A stretch of 8,587 nucleotides of DNA from CAZQXD01 sp964597315 (GTDB taxonomy: Bacteria > Pseudomonadota > Gammaproteobacteria > Competibacterales > Competibacteraceae), in contig CAZQXD010000109.1 in assembly GCA_964597315.1 (NCBI GenBank), forward strand, positions 1 to 8,587, written 5' to 3'. Numbering within the stretch: the first letter of the stretch is position 1; each line of letters opens with the position of its first letter. This document shows positions 5,893-8,587 of the stretch, one piece after another. The notes under the pieces are model-generated. The model worked only from the letters and a program-made list of their open reading frames with translations, had not been told where the DNA came from and searched no databases. The position numbers and the translations under genes were made by a program.

Positions 5893-5911
5893 TGGGGGGT
5901 GTAGCCCCCAT
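5892..5911 (+). other. Intercistronic hairpin
   Basis: ATGGGGG (5892-5898) and CCCCCAT (5905-5911) form a 7-bp stem with a 6-nt loop immediately after the Oxidored-like stop codon. No T-run follows. It lies 24 bp before the second PilZ start and could tune read-through, mRNA decay or translation. Confidence 0.5.
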
Positions 5912-5935
5912 GGCGCCACAGGTGAGGGGCTTACC

Positions 5936-6349
5936 ATGAGAGCGTATATACGTCATCCATCCAGCGTACCTATCGAGCTGATCCGGGAGCGGACCCGGCG
6001 TAAGTATCCCTTATGCGACCTTGGACTTGGGGGTCTTTGCTGCGATACCGATCAGTGTCTGGAGCGGGATACCCTGGTGGAAGTCCGCCTACCCTCTATT
6101 CGCCCCATCTACGCGTCCCGGGGGCGGATCGCCTGGTGCCGACCCCATGGCGGCGGCTATCGGGTAGGCATCCAGTTTCTGGACCCCGAAGATGCTTTCC
6201 GGGGGCGCATGGTGGAACAAATCTGCCATATCGAACACTACCGCCAGGAGATGCTGGACAGGGAAGGCCGGGAGCTGAGCGACGAGGAGGCCGCCATGGA
6301 ATGGATCGAAAAATACGCCGATCGGTTTCCAGACCTGGGGGCCGGTTGA
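5936..6349 (+). CDS. Small PilZ-domain protein, 137 aa
   Basis: This is a single-domain PilZ protein, a predicted cytoplasmic c-di-GMP binder or adaptor. RxxxR is present at the very N-terminus (R2-A-Y-I-R6, followed by HP). The second signature is altered: D28-L-G30-L-G-G33, with Gly where the family normally has Ser. The beta-barrel strands continue through VEVRLP, GRIAWC and YRVGIQFLD (about 50-85). A charged helical tail rich in Glu and Arg follows. Four cysteines (C27, C35, C36, C41) cluster around the altered motif, which is unusual. The ATG at 5936 follows GGTGAGGGG with about six bases of spacing. A longer frame reading upstream to 5744 exists, but it would overlap the Oxidored-like gene. 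It is probably cotranscribed with the two preceding genes. Binding ability is uncertain because of the Ser to Gly change. Confidence 0.85.
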   Translation: MRAYIRHPSSVPIELIRERTRRKYPLCDLGLGGLCCDTDQCLERDTLVEVRLPSIRPIYASRGRIAWCRPHGGGYRVGIQFLDPEDAFRGRMVEQICHIEHYRQEMLDREGRELSDEEAAMEWIEKYADRFPDLGAG

Positions 6350-6459
6350 TTCCAACACCTGGTCTTCGCTAACAGCAGCGTTGTCTACCAGATTGATCCC
6401 TGCGGCTTTTACGAAAATACCTTCTTCGGGTTGGATAGGCGCTATCGGGGCTAGATCTC

Positions 6460-6490
6460 GCTCCCAACACTGGAACGCCACCGTGGGAGC
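6460..6490. other. Nested inverted repeat upstream of amylase
   Basis: GCTCCCA (6460-6466) and TGGGAGC (6484-6490) are perfect inverted copies. Between them, TGG and CCA (6471-6480) can pair inside. It lies in the 191-bp gap between the small PilZ gene and the amylase. No T-run follows, so an operator or leader hairpin is more likely than a terminator. I find no convincing promoter hexamers nearby. Confidence 0.35.
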
Positions 6491-6527
6491 CGGGGTTGCC
6501 CTCATCTGCGTTGAAACCACCTAAAAC

Positions 6528-6533
6528 AGGAGG
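6528..6533 (+). promoter_or_regulatory. Consensus Shine-Dalgarno fixing the amylase start
   Basis: AGGAGG lies seven bases before the ATG at 6541. This is the best ribosome binding site in the window and settles the start of the amylase. Confidence 0.9.
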
Positions 6534-6540
6534 CAGTTCC

Positions 6541-8587
6541 ATGCATGGCGGACCAATACAATCACTTTGGCTCTCTTGGCTGACAGCCCTATGCCTGGTC
6601 GGTATGCTCCAGCCTGCCCAGGCCCTGGACCCCCTCTATCCCGAGGCCGAATCCGGCGATCCCGCCGACCTGGCCCGCCCGGTCTTGAGCCATCCGGTGC
6701 AGGACGAGGTGTTGTATTTCCTGATCCCCGACCGCTTCCACAATAGCGATCCGGCCAACGATTGCGGCGCTTTCCAGGGTATTTGCCGGGCGGCGGACAG
6801 CCAGAGGAACGTCCTGACCCACGGCTATCTGCCCGCCGATCGGGGGTATTACCACGGCGGCGATCTCAAGGGTCTGCTGGCCAAGCTGGATTACCTCAAG
6901 GACATGGGCGTGACCGCCATCTGGGTGGGGCCGATTTTCAAAAATAAGCCCGTGCAGCGGGACGCCACCAACCGCTATGGCCATTCCTCCGCCTATCACG
7001 GTTACTGGATCACCGACTTTATGTCCGTGGACCCCCACCTGGGCAGCAACGAGGATTTCAAGCACCTGATCCAGGCCGCCCATGACCGGGGCATCCGGGT
7101 GTTCATGGACATCATCACCAACCACACCGCCGATGTGATCCAGTATGGGGAAAACCAATACAGCTACCGGAGCAAGGAGGCGTATCCCTACCGGAGTATC
7201 CACGGGGAGAGCTTCGATGACGCCGAGTACGCCTACCGGGACCAGGAGGGCTATGCCTTTCCAGAGATGGACCTGGGCGGCTTTCCCTATACCCCCACGG
7301 TGGCCGAGGCCGAGCGGGACATCAAAAATCCGGCCTGGCTGAACGACCCCCTGCTATACCACAACCGGGGCGACACCACGTTTACGGGGGAGAACTCCTT
7401 GTATGGGGATTTCTTCGGACTCGACGACCTGTTCACGGAGCGCAAGGACGTGGTGGAGGGGATGATCGAGATCTACACTTTCTGGATTCAGGAGTTCAAG
7501 CCCGACGGCTTCCGCATCGACACCACCAAGCACGTGAACCTGGCGTTCTGGCAGGTGTTCGGTCCGGCCATCGTGGCGGCGGCCCAACAGGCCGGTATCG
7601 AGCATTTCTTCGCCTTCGGAGAGGTCTACAACACCCAGCCCGAGGTGCTGAGCTTGTTTTCCACCGGGGGGCGCTTGCAGTCCACCATCGACTTCGGCTT
7701 CCAGGCGGCGGCCCGGGAGTTCGCTTCCCAAGGCCAGGCCAGCGACCGGCTGGGGGCGTTCTTCGAGCAGGATGACTATTACACCGACGCCGACAGCAAC
7801 GCCTATGCTATGCCTGTTTTTCTGGGCAATCACGATATGGGCCGGATCGGCTATTTCCTAGAGCGGGAGGACCAGCGGGACGCCGACGGGGAGGAACTGC
7901 TGGCCCGTTCGATACTGGCCAACGGACTGATGTTTTTCAGCCGGGGCCAACCGGTGATCTACTACGGCGACGAGCAGGGTTTCGTAGGCGATGGTGGCGA
8001 CAAGTTGGCCCGTCAGGACATGTTCCCGAGCCGGGTGCCTGAATACAACGACGACAGCTTGATCGGCACCGACGCCACCACCGCCGCCGACAACTTCGAT
8101 CCCGGCCACCCCCTGTATCGGGCCATCAAGGAGCAGGCCGAGCTATACCACGCCCACCCGGCCCTGCGCTCCGGGGCGCAGATTCACCGCTACAGCACCA
8201 GTGAGGCGGGCATCTATGCCTTCTCCCGCATCCATCGGGACGAAAAGGTCGAATATGTGGTGGCCCTCAATAACAGCGAACACGCCCGCACCGTCACAGT
8301 GCCCACCTTCTATCCCCAGGACAGCACATTTAAGTTGCTGTTGGCAGAAAACGGCCAGGGGGAAGCGGAGCTGATCACCGCCGCCGACGGTAGCCTGAGT
8401 CTGGCGGCGCCGCCTCTGGGTCTGGTCGTGTACCGGGCCGCCGACCCGGCGCCGGTCAGCGCCGAGGCGCCGGGCATCGCTATCACCCAGCCCCAGACCG
8501 GGGCCACGGTGGCGCTGCTGGAGGGCGCTCGGGACGGCCACCCCTATCTCCAGCCCCTGGAGTTACGGGCCGAGCTGGACCGGGCCA
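6541..8587 (+). CDS. Exported GH13 alpha-amylase family enzyme (3' end outside window)
   Basis: This glycoside hydrolase family 13 enzyme would cleave alpha-1,4-glucan (starch- or glycogen-like) bonds outside the cytoplasm. The frame stays open for 682 codons to the window edge. Residues 1-28 form a signal peptide: hydrophobic LWLSWLTALCLVGML with cleavage expected after AQA. The n-region has no Lys or Arg, which is atypical. The catalytic barrel starts at about 55. Conserved regions in order are GVTAIWVGP (123-131), DIITNH (190-195), PEMDLG (241-246), GFRIDTTKH with nucleophile D327, FGEVY with acid/base E361, GNHDMG with stabiliser D432, and GQPVIYYGDE (469-478). All three catalytic carboxylates are present, so it should be active. 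C75 and C82, the only cysteines of the visible mature part, may form a disulfide. A beta-sandwich C-domain follows (about 540-635). From about 644 an Ig-like or carbohydrate-binding segment begins and runs off the window. Exact substrate specificity cannot be told. Confidence 0.93.
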   Translation, partial: MHGGPIQSLWLSWLTALCLVGMLQPAQALDPLYPEAESGDPADLARPVLSHPVQDEVLYFLIPDRFHNSDPANDCGAFQGICRAADSQRNVLTHGYLPADRGYYHGGDLKGLLAKLDYLKDMGVTAIWVGPIFKNKPVQRDATNRYGHSSAYHGYWITDFMSVDPHLGSNEDFKHLIQAAHDRGIRVFMDIITNHTADVIQYGENQYSYRSKEAYPYRSIHGESFDDAEYAYRDQEGYAFPEMDLGGFPYTPTVAEAERDIKNPAWLNDPLLYHNRGDTTFTGENSLYGDFFGLDDLFTERKDVVEGMIEIYTFWIQEFKPDGFRIDTTKHVNLAFWQVFGPAIVAAAQQAGIEHFFAFGEVYNTQPEVLSLFSTGGRLQSTIDFGFQAAAREFASQGQASDRLGAFFEQDDYYTDADSNAYAMPVFLGNHDMGRIGYFLEREDQRDADGEELLARSILANGLMFFSRGQPVIYYGDEQGFVGDGGDKLARQDMFPSRVPEYNDDSLIGTDATTAADNFDPGHPLYRAIKEQAELYHAHPALRSGAQIHRYSTSEAGIYAFSRIHRDEKVEYVVALNNSEHARTVTVPTFYPQDSTFKLLLAENGQGEAELITAADGSLSLAAPPLGLVVYRAADPAPVSAEAPGIAITQPQTGATVALLEGARDGHPYLQPLELRAELDRA

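Noticed and set aside
6089..6520. 143-codon minus-strand open frame across the small PilZ gene and the gap before amylase
   Set aside because: Most of it is antisense to the PilZ domain and it shows no recognisable family or ribosome binding site.
6589..7203. 204-codon minus-strand open frame
   Set aside because: It is antisense to the GH13 catalytic barrel, whose motifs are intact on the plus strand.

Overview
The window looks like a piece of a GC-rich gammaproteobacterial chromosome. The evidence is Shine-Dalgarno/sigma70-type signals, a CoA-acylating aldehyde dehydrogenase and an acetoacetyl-CoA synthetase of proteobacterial type, two PilZ-domain proteins, a small Oxidored-like protein, and what appears to be a Gac/Csr-type small RNA. 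I cannot name the genus; Chromatiales-like or related lineages are a guess from gene content only.

Layout. Positions 1-111 hold C/G-rich palindromic repeats. Positions 112-1667 (minus) hold mmsA, methylmalonate-semialdehyde dehydrogenase, interrupted by a 10-N assembly gap that breaks the frame artificially. Positions 1668-2065 form a 398-bp divergent control region. It has a near-consensus mmsA promoter whose spacer is filled by an ACGT-repeat palindrome, and a second palindrome of the same type on the aacS side. Positions 2066-4015 (plus) hold aacS, acetoacetyl-CoA synthetase. Positions 4016-4450 lack a convincing protein gene but are rich in signals: a GacA-box-like dyad, a -10 element, a GGA-rich segment and a strong intrinsic terminator, together resembling a CsrB/RsmY/RsmZ-family sRNA gene. 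A second promoter with its own inverted repeat follows. Positions 4451-5653, 5677-5892 and 5936-6349 (all plus) hold a 400-aa PilZ protein, a 71-aa Cys-rich Oxidored-like protein and a 137-aa PilZ protein. Positions 6541-8587 (plus) hold the first 682 codons of an exported GH13 alpha-amylase that runs off the window.

How it fits together. mmsA (end of valine, thymine or inositol breakdown) and aacS (salvage of acetoacetate from leucine or ketone-body breakdown) share a divergent promoter region with matching operators. This suggests one branched-chain amino-acid catabolism regulator, with LiuR as the best guess. The sRNA candidate would titrate CsrA/RsmA. It lies directly before a group of two PilZ genes, placing a possible Csr output beside possible c-di-GMP receptors. 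The amylase has its own strong ribosome binding site and is probably a separate unit. The most notable observation is the sRNA candidate at about 4110-4279 with its GacA-like box at 4038-4055.
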